A stretch of 32,300 nucleotides of DNA from CAZYBU01 sp964645775 (GCA_964645775.1 CAZYBU010000034.1:1-32300); one strand, 5' to 3'; positions 6,140 to 14,661 are shown, counted from the first letter of the stretch. The notes: generated from the letters alone by a model not told the origin. Program-made: numbers and translations.

Positions 6140-7738
6140 TCAGGCGGGGTCGCTTACGCCGTAATACCGGAAATTAACGATGGATGGGTCATTCGGACCA
6201 AAACTGTTTACCAGCTCCCCAAGGGCGCGGTAATAGGCCCTGCCCGTGCTGCACCCGGGCCTGACAAAATGATTCATAAATGATTCGATAAAGACCCGGG
6301 CCCGTTCAACCTCCAGAAACCATTCCGTGCCGATAAAGACCTCGGCCCCGGCAGAAAGCACATCCAGCCCGAAACTGCCGTTCCAGTATTCATCACTCCG
6401 GGCCGAACGGCATGAGAGGGAGATCACCACCTCCGGTGGTGAAAAAGAGAGAACCGAGAGTGAATCTCCGGTTAAGACCTCGCCATTACCGCAGAGCCAC
6501 CCCGACTCGCGGCCGGTGTAGAGGGAATGTCCCGCGTAGATAAGCCCCTTCCATGAACGTGAGGCCAGGGAAGTTCTCAATGCTCCCAGGCTCTCCGAGT
6601 CGATCCGCTCAAAGGGTACCTGCTCCCTGGCCAGGGTCCGCTGGATCATATCGATCAGTTCATCGAACCGGGGAAGCCCCTCTCCGGACCCCACCACAAG
6701 GGCCACGGGTTCGTTGCTCCGGCAGGCTTCCACTCCCCTCTTCTCTTCACGGGCCACCTGGCGAAACACGGGAGGAAGCAGGCCGTACTCCCGGTCCAGC
6801 ATTACCTCCCAGGGGACGCCTGCCAGGTCCGGGTCCAGAACCAGCCTTAACCCGTGCCTCCCCTTCAGTTCCTTCAGGGCCGCGTCGATCCCTCCCTTTT
6901 TCAGAAAGAGATTCCGGGTCGAACGGGCCAGGTTCCTGAAGGTATTCCCCGGGTCCCTGCCCTGGACAATCTCCGTGTCCACCAGGGTGGACATGCGGGC
7001 CAGTTCCCGGGCCGTCTCCCTGTAGCCGCTCCCTCCCAGGGGGCGGCCCGTTCTGCGGATGACCTCGTTCATCATATCCAGTTGAAAGCTCACATCGCCG
7101 CTTTCCCGGTTACCGTGTATTGAAAGGCTTATTCCGGATACGCTTCCATATTCCTCGATGTTTTCTCCACCCTGGTGCTGAATAAATATGCTTTCCGTTC
7201 CCGGAAAGGGGACACCGCTTCCTTCCAGGTATTCATAGGCATCCAGATAGATTATGCTCATGCCCCGTTTTCTGGCAGCCAGGGCCAGGTTAACCGCGTA
7301 GATATTCTTACCGGCCGTAATATCACAGAGGGTACCCTCGGGCTCCTCACGGTCCAGGAGGTCGACGATAATATCATGGTTGCGAAGGTGGTCATTGGGG
7401 TCCAGAGGGACCTTAATAAGCCTGCAGCTCTCAGGTATAAAGGGAGCGAGCCCCCTGTCAACGGCCGCTTCCCTTTCCCTGTTGTACATGAGAACCAGCT
7501 TCTCAGGGGAAAAGGTCCCGACCGAGGTAAGAACCGGCCTCATGTCATGACCGGCCGTGGCCACCAGCAGTCTGCATGGAGAGGTTGTGCCATCCTGAAT
7601 GATTTCGTCGAATATTCCCCGTAGACGTTCTACCGCCACAGGCAGAATATTCTCCCGGTAGAAGGAGTACTTCTCATCCTTTGGGAGTCTTTTCCATTTT
7701 CTGATTGCTTCCTGGATATTCAAGGGGGCATACCTCAC
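6140..7738 (-). CDS. CARF-CHAT fusion: candidate cyclic-oligoadenylate-activated caspase-like protease
   Basis: The 532-residue protein has two recognisable parts. Residues about 55-170 form a CARF-type Rossmann domain: a first strand with glycine loop (LLVATAGHDMRP, 57-68) and the later ligand-binding motif DITAGKNIYAVNLALAARKRGMS (139-161), equivalent to the T-G-G-T-K loop of CARF proteins. Residues about 296-525 are a CHAT caspase-like protease: LRLVLDPDLAGVPWEVML (297-314), catalytic His404 in YAGHS and catalytic Cys443 in LSCRSAR, then GTEWFLEVERARVF. The 180-295 linker is helical. The start is a GTG at 7738; no better ATG is in frame. It is divergent from the sigma/anti-sigma operon. 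Inference: cyclic oligoadenylate from Cas10 activates it and the anti-sigma factor is a likely substrate. CHAT-sigma pairs also occur outside CRISPR, so the signal remains to be shown. Confidence 0.88.
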   Translation of the reverse strand: MRYAPLNIQEAIRKWKRLPKDEKYSFYRENILPVAVERLRGIFDEIIQDGTTSPCRLLVATAGHDMRPVLTSVGTFSPEKLVLMYNREREAAVDRGLAPFIPESCRLIKVPLDPNDHLRNHDIIVDLLDREEPEGTLCDITAGKNIYAVNLALAARKRGMSIIYLDAYEYLEGSGVPFPGTESIFIQHQGGENIEEYGSVSGISLSIHGNRESGDVSFQLDMMNEVIRRTGRPLGGSGYRETARELARMSTLVDTEIVQGRDPGNTFRNLARSTRNLFLKKGGIDAALKELKGRHGLRLVLDPDLAGVPWEVMLDREYGLLPPVFRQVAREEKRGVEACRSNEPVALVVGSGEGLPRFDELIDMIQRTLAREQVPFERIDSESLGALRTSLASRSWKGLIYAGHSLYTGRESGWLCGNGEVLTGDSLSVLSFSPPEVVISLSCRSARSDEYWNGSFGLDVLSAGAEVFIGTEWFLEVERARVFIESFMNHFVRPGCSTGRAYYRALGELVNSFGPNDPSIVNFRYYGVSDPA

Positions 7739-7774
7739 CGTTAAGGATTCTCAGATAATCGTTCACGTCAAATT

Positions 7775-7805
7775 TTTTTCCGAAATCAATTTTCAAGGTT
7801 TTGTC
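7775..7805 (+). promoter_or_regulatory. ECF-type promoter, site D (sigma/anti-sigma operon)
   Basis: TTTTTCCGAAAT (7775-7786), 15 bases, TGTC (7802-7805). It differs from the other five sites only at the first base of the -10 box. It points toward the sigma gene and implies positive autoregulation. The minus-strand CARF-CHAT gene starts on the other side and has no such site in its own direction. Confidence 0.65.
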
Positions 7806-7813
7806 AAAGGGAG

Positions 7814-7830
7814 TACATGAAGAACATGTA
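7814..7830. promoter_or_regulatory. Possible operator in the divergent CARF-CHAT/sigma region
   Basis: TACATG, five bases, CATGTA: a perfect six-base inverted repeat just past the predicted start of the sigma transcript. It may bind a dimeric regulator or fold in the 5' leader. Confidence 0.35.
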
Positions 7831-7922
7831 TCGGGATGAATAAAGGTTGACACATGGTTTCAACAAATGGAGCAATAGAAAAAGAAAAATACTTTTTATA
7901 CCTTCTTGCTGGAGGCAGCTCC

Positions 7923-8543
7923 ATGTCTGGAACCCATGACCCGGGTGAATTTTTGGCCAGGAATTATGAGTATATCTGTAAAGTCGTTTTCAAGCTGAAC
8001 AGTAAGCTAAACGCCAACCTTCCCGAGGAAGAGCTGGAAGACATTATCGGGGACATCTCGCTGAAGATTATGAAGGGAGCCATGGACGGTTTCCAGGGCC
8101 TTTCAAAAGATACCACCTACCTCTACTCCATTATTAAAAGCAAATTCATAGATCATCGCAGGGAGTACAACCGCCGCCCCATCGAATCCTACGACGAGAA
8201 CCCTTCCGACGAACAGGAGAACACCCGGCATACTTCCCATGAATCCAGCTATTCCTTTGACCTTGATGCCCATGTTCTCAGACAGGAGGTTCTGGACGAG
8301 GTCCAGAAGGCTCTGAACGAGATGAAAACGACACGTCGCACTATAGCCTTTCTGATTCTCGAAAAGAATCTTTCGCAAAAAGAGATCTGCCAGAGACTCC
8401 AGATGTCACCGGCCACGGTGTCCGAACACTGGAATAACGCTAGCAGGGAAATCGAGCAGAAAGTACGAAAGAAGTTTCCCGACATTACCATGGACGACCT
8501 GGAGATTACCCATGAAAAGACAACTACAAAATCGATACACTGA
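7923..8543 (+). CDS. ECF-family RNA polymerase sigma factor
   Basis: I prefer the ATG at 7923 (206 residues) because GGAGG stands seven bases upstream; an in-frame ATG at 7854 would add 23 residues. Region 2 covers FLARNYEYICKVVFKL through DIIGDISLKIMKGAMDGFQGLSKDTTYLYSIIKSKFIDHRRE, the usual core-binding and -10-recognition helices. Region 4 covers EVQKALNEMKTTRRTIAFLILEKNLSQKEICQRLQMSPATVSEHWNNASREIEQKV, with a clear helix-turn-helix. No region 3 or 1.1 is present, as in ECF sigmas. It overlaps the anti-sigma gene by 32 bases and precedes the DUF3800-like gene. Six ECF-type promoters in the window, one of them its own, are the obvious targets (inference). Confidence 0.9.
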   Translation: MSGTHDPGEFLARNYEYICKVVFKLNSKLNANLPEEELEDIIGDISLKIMKGAMDGFQGLSKDTTYLYSIIKSKFIDHRREYNRRPIESYDENPSDEQENTRHTSHESSYSFDLDAHVLRQEVLDEVQKALNEMKTTRRTIAFLILEKNLSQKEICQRLQMSPATVSEHWNNASREIEQKVRKKFPDITMDDLEITHEKTTTKSIH

Positions 8544-9090
8544 GATTACGCGACACGAAAGCTGCAACGACACCCTGGAACAGCTCGTCCTGGGACTGGT
8601 GGACGGCACACTTCAGGATGAAGACAAACGGGAGCAGGCCCGGGAACACATAGGTCTCTGCGACCACTGCCGGGACCTGGTGGCGGATTATCATCTTGCC
8701 GAGGAGGCCCTGGAAGAAGTACAGGAACAGGAATCCCTTCCCCAGATTGAGGCCGACTTTCTCTCTGGTCGACTTAAGGCCGGCAGCCATTGTCGGCCCG
8801 TAGAGGGAATGGCCGTCATGGACGGTCACGGAAGCGAGGCCCTGGAAAGCATGCTGGCCGGGGACGCGGGTACCTTTAACCTCATTATGATGCCCGAGAA
8901 GGAGAGCATTACCCTCTCCCTGGAAGAGACAGAGACTCCCATAGGCAAGGTTACAATTACGGGCGTGAAGGAATCCCGGACCTATCTGCCCGATGGTGGA
9001 CGGGTACTGGTACGCGGGCTAAAGCCGGGCACCTACATGATATCCGTAAACGGCCGCGCCCTCGCAACACTGAAACTGACGGGAGAATAA
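8512..9090 (+). CDS. Zinc-binding anti-sigma factor, likely protease target
   Basis: The 192-residue protein starts inside the end of the sigma gene, the usual arrangement for an ECF sigma and its inhibitor. Residues 1-60 form a zinc anti-sigma domain: H46-x3-C50-x2-C53 (HIGLCDHC), with His15 and Cys18 upstream as possible further ligands. A helical linker (YHLAEEALEEVQEQE, about 60-74) follows. The C-terminal half (about 110-192) is beta-rich: SITLSLEETETPIGKVTITGVKES, GGRVLVRGLKPGTYMISVNGRALATLKL. No membrane segment is present, so unlike most sigma inhibitors it is cytoplasmic and cannot use regulated intramembrane proteolysis. That fits release by a cytoplasmic protease such as the adjacent CARF-CHAT (inference). 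Confidence 0.85.
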   Translation: MKRQLQNRYTEITRHESCNDTLEQLVLGLVDGTLQDEDKREQAREHIGLCDHCRDLVADYHLAEEALEEVQEQESLPQIEADFLSGRLKAGSHCRPVEGMAVMDGHGSEALESMLAGDAGTFNLIMMPEKESITLSLEETETPIGKVTITGVKESRTYLPDGGRVLVRGLKPGTYMISVNGRALATLKLTGE

Positions 9091-9093
9091 CCG

Positions 9094-11154
9094 ATGCCTG
9101 ATGTGACCATTTACCTTGACGAGACGGGTGAATTCAAACCGGACTCGCCCAGCGCCATCTGCGGTTTTGCCGTACGCAACATGATCGAAAAAAAAGATTT
9201 CGACGAATTCTGGAAACAATTCGGTTTTGACCGGCAAAACCCTTTCCATGCCCTTGATAAAAAAAACAACAACAGTAAACTTAAAACGATTTTAAAACAT
9301 GCGGTTCCCTTCACCCTGGAACGAAAGATGATCCCGCTGGTCCTTTCCATGCCTGTCCATCTCAGTTCCGATAAAAAGCATAATCCCTACCTCACACTGT
9401 TCAGTTTCGGCATCATCAAATGGTTAAAAGACAATCTTCACCGGCTCACAGATATCAACTCGAAGAACCTGACCATTAATATTGTGTATGAGCAGTACAG
9501 GATGGGGCGTCTCTACCCCATAAGCAACGATCCATCCGTCGTACAGGAGAAGCTTCAGGAAGCACTCGAAAGAGAGATCATCATTGAATGGTTCCCCGGC
9601 AGAATCCGTCCCACCTTCAACCTCATCATGGGGGGTAAAACTGAATCCAGGCTGTGGCTGCCCGATCTTCTGAATTATACCTATGGTTCCTGGGTTCTCA
9701 GAAAAGGGAACAGGGACATCCCCCAGGAAGCAATCAGTCATCTGCATACCTGGATCAACGGCAACATACACTCCTTCTCTTCCGGCGGCCCCGGGGACCG
9801 CATTAACAGTCATTTGCACGCCGGAAATCCGGACCAGGCCCTCTTCACGGCCCTGGTACTGCTGCAGCAGAAGGAGATAACCCTGGAGGACGAAGCCTGG
9901 AAGTCCCTTATCGAACAGATGGCCGGCCTTCCGGATACCACCCTTCAGCACAGCCTGGTAACCCTTTCCGATACTCTGCTCAAACGCATCGATTTTCTCC
10001 GGGACGAGAAGGCGGAGAAAATGATCGACACCCTGGACCGCAAAGTTCTCCCTTCTCTGGAAGAAGATCAGCTCTCGTCCCCGGCCCTGCAGAGTATCAG
10101 GCTTCACATCTACACCTCCCTCTCCTCCATCCACAATCACACGGCCAATATCCGTGCCCACGAGGAGCTGGTCAACCGCATGGACCGGGAAAACTTCACC
10201 CTCACCGGACTGACAGATTTGCAGGCCTGGTTAAGGGTGCAGATCAATCTTGCAACCGACCTAATCAACGATTTCCGGTTTAGTCAGGCCCGGGATACAA
10301 TGGAGCCACTCACGGATAATCTCGAAACCCTGAGTTCTCTTTTTGGAGAAGAGCTGGGACTCTCCGGTTTTTGTCCCCGCATACTGGGTGAAGCCCGGGG
10401 CACCCTGCTCCAGGCCGGGATGTACATGGCCCTCCAGGGAGAGGAAAACTGGGATGATATACGGAAGATAAGCGATCAGGCCCTGGAAGACTTCAAACTT
10501 GACGCGGACATCAGCCGTCAGCAGCAATACCGCTGCCAGATTGAGACCTGGGCCGGCGATTTTCAGCAGGCCCGGGCCTGGCTCTGCAGAAGCATGGGGC
10601 TGAAAGAGAATAGCGATTACCGGTCCCTGCTCGGTTATCTGGCGGAGATGGAACAACCACACGCGGGCCATCTTTTCCTCATGCTCCATCTCCTGAGACT
10701 CATGGTTCATCACCGGTACAATGATGAAATGGCCGATGAAGAGATAACCCCTCCCTGGAAGGAAATACGCAAGGGGAAAGAACTCGACCCCTACCTGGAG
10801 AGACGGGGGTATCCTGCTGCCGGAGTGCTACGTTTCGCTGTCATACTTGACCGTCTTTCAGGCTTCGGAGATGACAGTCTACCGAACCTCAAGAAAGCGG
10901 TAAACGCACAGCAGGTTACGGTACGCGCCCTTCTCCCGGGCGCCTTAACGGCCCGGGTCTCTCTTCTGCCCGACAGTAAAAGAAGAGCGGAACAGCAAAA
11001 GCAGGTACAAGACACCCTGGAGTCGTACACCCATGACGCCCGGCGCATGGAGCTTAAAGGCACGGCCGCCTGGTTTGAAGAGACAGCCGCCATGCTTGAG
11101 AACTCGAGTGTGGAGGACTGGCTCGCAATAAGCCTGAAGCGCTTCCCCTTTTAA
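9094..11154 (+). CDS. DUF3800-like domain fused to a long helical-repeat tail
   Basis: The 686-residue protein opens with VTIYLDETGEF (residues 5-14), like the acidic first strand (Y-x-D-E-S-G) of DUF3800, an RNase H-like fold. LWLPDLLNYTYGSWVLR (about 187-203) resembles that family's later L-Q-x-A-D-x-x-a helix. Residues about 215-660 are a continuous run of amphipathic helices with TPR-like spacing (for example NPDQALFTALVLLQQKE, FRFSQARDTMEPLTDN, WAGDFQQARAWLCRSMG). It starts four bases after the anti-sigma stop, so it is co-expressed. It may be a nuclease or a scaffold presenting substrates to the CARF-CHAT protease. A TPR-CHAT protein binds the effector in type III-E, so a helical-repeat partner here is notable. 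Function not established. Confidence 0.75.
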   Translation: MPDVTIYLDETGEFKPDSPSAICGFAVRNMIEKKDFDEFWKQFGFDRQNPFHALDKKNNNSKLKTILKHAVPFTLERKMIPLVLSMPVHLSSDKKHNPYLTLFSFGIIKWLKDNLHRLTDINSKNLTINIVYEQYRMGRLYPISNDPSVVQEKLQEALEREIIIEWFPGRIRPTFNLIMGGKTESRLWLPDLLNYTYGSWVLRKGNRDIPQEAISHLHTWINGNIHSFSSGGPGDRINSHLHAGNPDQALFTALVLLQQKEITLEDEAWKSLIEQMAGLPDTTLQHSLVTLSDTLLKRIDFLRDEKAEKMIDTLDRKVLPSLEEDQLSSPALQSIRLHIYTSLSSIHNHTANIRAHEELVNRMDRENFTLTGLTDLQAWLRVQINLATDLINDFRFSQARDTMEPLTDNLETLSSLFGEELGLSGFCPRILGEARGTLLQAGMYMALQGEENWDDIRKISDQALEDFKLDADISRQQQYRCQIETWAGDFQQARAWLCRSMGLKENSDYRSLLGYLAEMEQPHAGHLFLMLHLLRLMVHHRYNDEMADEEITPPWKEIRKGKELDPYLERRGYPAAGVLRFAVILDRLSGFGDDSLPNLKKAVNAQQVTVRALLPGALTARVSLLPDSKRRAEQQKQVQDTLESYTHDARRMELKGTAAWFEETAAMLENSSVEDWLAISLKRFPF

Positions 11155-11160
11155 TGCGGA

Positions 11161-13953
11161 TCAGTTTGTACGGCTTGCCTGCCGTTCATGCCTGTACCGC
11201 TCCATGGAGTCCCAGAGTCGTTCCATGGCGGCAATACCGATGCGGATCTTCTGCCGCTCAACCGTAAGGCGGGGATGGTCCAGGTCATTCCGAAGGGATG
11301 TCAGTTCTCTCGAATATTGGTTAAAAAAGGACTTGCTGCTTTTGGAATCATCTCCAAGATATTGAAAGACTTCATGGAAAATATCATTCCAGAATTTTTT
11401 GTTCTGGATAATCTCCAGCTTCTCTCCCAGGGACGCCACTTCAAGAATGTTATAGGGATTCCCCAGGTGTTCCCTGTCCCTGTTTTCACTCTCCCTCCGT
11501 TCTTTGATGTTCTCCATAAACCTGTAATTTTCAAGATGCCGTTCCCAGGAGCCACCGAAGGCTTTCTCGAAACGCTCCATCATCAGTTTCATGAGATCCA
11601 TCTCAAAATCCTTAATGCCACGGCCTGCCTCTTCGGTCTCCTGGCGGAGTTTCTCGTCCCTGTCGGAACGGTAATCGATAATCGTTTTGCCCGCCTTCTG
11701 CTTTCTTCGAAGGGCCGCCAGTTCTTCTTCGTGGTACTGCCTTATATCGTTGTATTCCGCGATCTGCCTTTTTTTTAATTCATCAACTTCATCCGATAAC
11801 TTCTTTTTGTACTCCGCCATCTTCTTATCGTACTGTTTTCTGTACTTCTCGAATTCCCTCTCCATCTTTTTCCGGATACCTGCTATCTCCTCATCCAGCC
11901 TGCTGTCGTCTTCCCTGAGGCCTTTCTCTTTCAGCTCTTCAAGTTTTTCCTTCTCCAGCCGTTCCCGCTCTTCTTCCTTTTCCCTTTTCAGGGCATCCAG
12001 CTCCTGCTTCAGGCGCCGGTTCTCCCGCTCCAGTTCATGTTTTACCTCGGCCCGCTTCTCCTGTATAATCTCATGCACCTCTTTCTCTTTGGCTTTCAGC
12101 TTCTGTCTGAGATCACTGTAGCGGGCATCGTACTCTTCCCGGCTGAATTCCAGTCCTCCGGCAAATTCTCCACCCTGTTCAAATCGCTGGAGAAAGTCCC
12201 GGGTAAAAGCCTCGGTCTCCTCCAGGGCCTGCTTCACCGTGGCGCCGTCCAGTTCCCGGCCCGCCTCGAAGGACTCGAATCTGAACTCGTCGTACGGATT
12301 CGCCACAAGTTCCGCGGACTCACCCAGGTCCATATTTACGGGGGAGAGGTCTGCCAGAATCCCTTCCATCAGGGTCTTTACCCGGTTACGAAGCTCCTTC
12401 CCCTCCTTATGAAGGCGGGCCCGGGCATTATCATCCTCAAGAGCTTTCCGGTAGTAGTTTTCATCGGTGTTGTTTTCAGCCTCAGCCCGATGTTTCTTTA
12501 ATTCTCGAATATATTTCGCCAGCTCCTCGTTGAGGCGGCCTGCCTCGTGGAAGAGATCCAGCAAACTGTTCCGCGTATCCTGCCTTGCGAATTGTATCCG
12601 GGCCGAACCCAGAACGAATGAATACTCCTGGTAAAACTTTCTGAACAGCAGAAAGAGGGGGACCAGCCGGTTAGCCGTGTCCGCGCCTTCCGTAGTCCCC
12701 TCTGTGTCATAACGGTGAGCGAGCCCCTCCAAGTCCACTCCCGGTTTCAGTTCCGGTTCCCTCTCCTGATCCGCTTCATTGCCCGGATAGATGGCGGAAC
12801 CTTCCTCCAGGGATGTCCCCCCTCCCTCAGGTGCTCCATCCTGCTGAACCGCTGCAGGGGCACTGTTCTCTGTTTCAGCCGGGGCAGGATGACCCTCTTC
12901 TTCCAGGGAAGGTTCACTATTGCCGAGAAGGCTCTCAGCCGCGTCCAGGTACACGGAATCCAGGTCTTCATACTCTCCCGGGACGGGAGCGAGCAGATCC
13001 CTCAGGCGCTCCGGCACCCTTTCGTCATTCTGCTTGTAGTGTTCATCCGCGTAGAGGCAGAAGAGAGAGTGTAAACGGGGAAGGAGTCCTTCCACCAGGA
13101 TTTCCAGGTTATGCCGTGCCTCTCCGGCCTGGAAGGTGGCGTCCCTTTTTGTTATGACTCCCCAGTGATAATACATGCGCCGGAAGGCGTTGGCCAGGGC
13201 CGTATGATTATACCGGAGGAAGTAAAGATTCTGATAAAGCCGCATGAGGGGAAATAGTAGACCGTTAACGTTACCCCGTGGATAGTTATCCAGGTAACTC
13301 AGGATCTCTCTCATGATTGTCTGATCATAGATAGACTCAAACTCCCGTAAAAGTTCAACGAAGAGGACGTCATCCTGCCTGATCCGGTCCCAGATACGCT
13401 CGCCGAAATCCGGGTCGATGATCATTATATCTTCGTAGTCGTGGTAGATCGATTCCAAAGCCGGCAGGTAACGCTCCCTCAATCCCTTATGAAAGGATCG
13501 CGAAAACTGTTTCGCGCGCAAAGATGTGACCCTTCGTGAAAAAACCTGAAAGGCGATAACGAGTTTCCAGAGAAATCCTTTTTTACCACCTTCGTTTTGC
13601 ATGCCGGGTCTACCCGGGGTTTGCCTGTTTGGCCGTTTGCCTGAGTGTTTTTTACTCCGTGGAACCTTTCTCCGCTTTACCGGGTCGGTATACTCTTTCC
13701 GGTCTTCCTCCGGGCGGTAGGGGTTACGGGAGGATGGTTTACCCTTCTTTTCGCGGGTTTCTCTTCTGTCTTTCTGTTCCTTCTTCTGTTGATTGTTTTT
13801 TTCCTCTTGCGCTTCCCTCTCACGGGATCTGTTAAGTTCATCCCCGTATTTCTCTTTTATAGCTTCGAGGACCTTTAGTCTATCCTCTTCCGTGGAGAAA
13901 CTGTTGTAATCAATTCCCAAAGCCTGCTCCCATCCCGCAATAGAGGTTGTCAT
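11161..13953 (-). CDS. Large coiled-coil protein of unknown function
   Basis: I place the start at the ATG at 13953 (930 residues). The frame is open to a TTG at 14010, but that TTG is the first part of a TTGACA -35 box. Residues about 45-125 are a highly basic and acidic low-complexity linker; about 145-330 is helical (RSFHKGLRERYLPALESIYHDYEDI); about 350-430 is a disordered Pro/Glu-rich spacer. About 610-810 is a long coiled coil (REKEEERERLEKEKLEELKE type), and the C-terminal 120 residues form a separate helical domain. It converges on the DUF3800-like gene with six bases between stops. No membrane segment or catalytic motif is evident. It may be a cytoskeletal or scaffold protein unrelated to defence. 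Confidence 0.7.
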   Translation of the reverse strand: MTTSIAGWEQALGIDYNSFSTEEDRLKVLEAIKEKYGDELNRSREREAQEEKNNQQKKEQKDRRETREKKGKPSSRNPYRPEEDRKEYTDPVKRRKVPRSKKHSGKRPNRQTPGRPGMQNEGGKKGFLWKLVIAFQVFSRRVTSLRAKQFSRSFHKGLRERYLPALESIYHDYEDIMIIDPDFGERIWDRIRQDDVLFVELLREFESIYDQTIMREILSYLDNYPRGNVNGLLFPLMRLYQNLYFLRYNHTALANAFRRMYYHWGVITKRDATFQAGEARHNLEILVEGLLPRLHSLFCLYADEHYKQNDERVPERLRDLLAPVPGEYEDLDSVYLDAAESLLGNSEPSLEEEGHPAPAETENSAPAAVQQDGAPEGGGTSLEEGSAIYPGNEADQEREPELKPGVDLEGLAHRYDTEGTTEGADTANRLVPLFLLFRKFYQEYSFVLGSARIQFARQDTRNSLLDLFHEAGRLNEELAKYIRELKKHRAEAENNTDENYYRKALEDDNARARLHKEGKELRNRVKTLMEGILADLSPVNMDLGESAELVANPYDEFRFESFEAGRELDGATVKQALEETEAFTRDFLQRFEQGGEFAGGLEFSREEYDARYSDLRQKLKAKEKEVHEIIQEKRAEVKHELERENRRLKQELDALKREKEEERERLEKEKLEELKEKGLREDDSRLDEEIAGIRKKMEREFEKYRKQYDKKMAEYKKKLSDEVDELKKRQIAEYNDIRQYHEEELAALRRKQKAGKTIIDYRSDRDEKLRQETEEAGRGIKDFEMDLMKLMMERFEKAFGGSWERHLENYRFMENIKERRESENRDREHLGNPYNILEVASLGEKLEIIQNKKFWNDIFHEVFQYLGDDSKSSKSFFNQYSRELTSLRNDLDHPRLTVERQKIRIGIAAMERLWDSMERYRHERQASRTN

Positions 13954-13981
13954 AGAGACGCATGTTCGACCGTTAGGCTCT

Positions 13982-14010
13982 ACTATGCTATACCGGTTTA
14001 TATGTGTCAA
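13982..14010 (-). promoter_or_regulatory. Probable sigma-70 promoter of the coiled-coil gene
   Basis: Minus strand: TTGACA (14005-14010), 17 bases, CATAGT (13982-13987), about 29 bases before the ATG at 13953. The -35 match is perfect and the -10 matches four of six. Confidence 0.45.
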
Positions 14011-14066
14011 TCAGATTCTTCCGAAGGGCCGTATGTAAAAAAAAGGGGGAATCGATCCCCAAAAAA

Positions 14067-14093
14067 TCCGAAATTGTGCTCACTTCCATCGTC
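14067..14093 (+). promoter_or_regulatory. ECF-type promoter, site E (72-aa gene)
   Basis: An A-run, then TCCGAAAT (14067-14074), 15 bases, CGTC (14090-14093), 31 bases before the ATG at 14125. Here the upstream tract is A-rich rather than T-rich, as at site F. Confidence 0.75.
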
Positions 14094-14124
14094 CTATTCC
14101 GTGTACATCAAAGGAGATACACGG

Positions 14125-14343
14125 ATGGATGAACGGGAAATGACCCTCAGGCAATGTTTCGTTCACACCCTGACAGCCATGAAAGACATCATGGAGACAA
14201 AGGTGGACCGCTTCACGGTGCGTGAATCCGATGATTGCCGCACCCTTCTCTTCGAAATTAAGCTGGAAGACACATCTTTCGGCATAATTCATGCTTCCGC
14301 TGTGCCTGAACATATGCTTCCGAAAGGGAAGAAAGAGCGGTAA
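14125..14343 (+). CDS. Small 72-aa protein under an ECF-type promoter
   Basis: The ATG at 14125 has AAAGGAGA upstream and lies at the same distance from an ECF-type promoter as in the other regulon genes; an upstream in-frame start at 14002 would span the promoter and is rejected. The product (MDEREMTLRQCFVHTLTAMKDIMETKVDRFTV, then CRTLLFEIKLEDTSFGIIHASAVPEHMLPKGKKER) has one helix followed by beta strands and a basic tail. No family is recognised. It stands alone between the coiled-coil gene and the solo CRISPR leader. Confidence 0.65.
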   Translation: MDEREMTLRQCFVHTLTAMKDIMETKVDRFTVRESDDCRTLLFEIKLEDTSFGIIHASAVPEHMLPKGKKER

Positions 14344-14469
14344 AGGTGTTTTGGGCTCACTAATAATCGCAGCATGATCTCAGAAGCATCGTTACTTGAC
14401 AGATTGTACTGTATATTGCAGTCATTATCATGGCAGAAACTTTATTCTGTCATATTTTAAGAGTGTTCC

Positions 14470-14661
14470 TTGAAAACCCCTTTTCGCGAACCTCCGCCCC
14501 CAAAAAGGGCCAGAATCGGGTCAGGTTCGCGGAACGATAACCCTGGAAAAATCAGGACTTACAAAATCAGGCCATGAAAAAGGCCTGGAAAGAGGCAAAA
14601 CCGCCGAGGTTCGCGGGAACGCCCCTTAACTCCTGAAATTTCCAGTACGTACGGAAGCGGC
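14470..14661 (+). repeat. Second copy of the CRISPR leader, without an array
   Basis: About 190 bases closely match the true leader at 30512-30712, from TTGAAAAC through GCGAACCT, AGGTTCGCGG, CAGGACTTACAAA, GAGGTTCGCGG, CTTAACTCCTGAAATTTCC and ACGGAAGC, with scattered substitutions and small indels. It runs in the same direction and ends at the first base of a CRISPR repeat. With the true leader it forms a direct repeat enclosing the whole cmr-cas operon. I estimate roughly 80-90 percent identity by eye; not computed. Confidence 0.85.

Noticed and set aside
6121..7788. 15-bp inverted repeat flanking the CARF-CHAT gene (TGATTTCGGAAAAAA and its complement), like transposon ends
   Set aside because: Both arms are the -35 regions of ECF-type promoters C and D facing away from the gene, so promoter identity explains the repeat.
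11687..12501. Plus-strand open frames rich in Ser, Phe and Leu within the coiled-coil gene
   Set aside because: They are reverse-strand shadows of Glu/Lys-rich coiled-coil codons.
13954..14010. N-terminal 19 residues of the coiled-coil protein starting at TTG 14010
   Set aside because: The TTG is the first part of a TTGACA box with a -10 at 17-base spacing, and no ribosome site precedes it. The ATG at 13953 is more credible.
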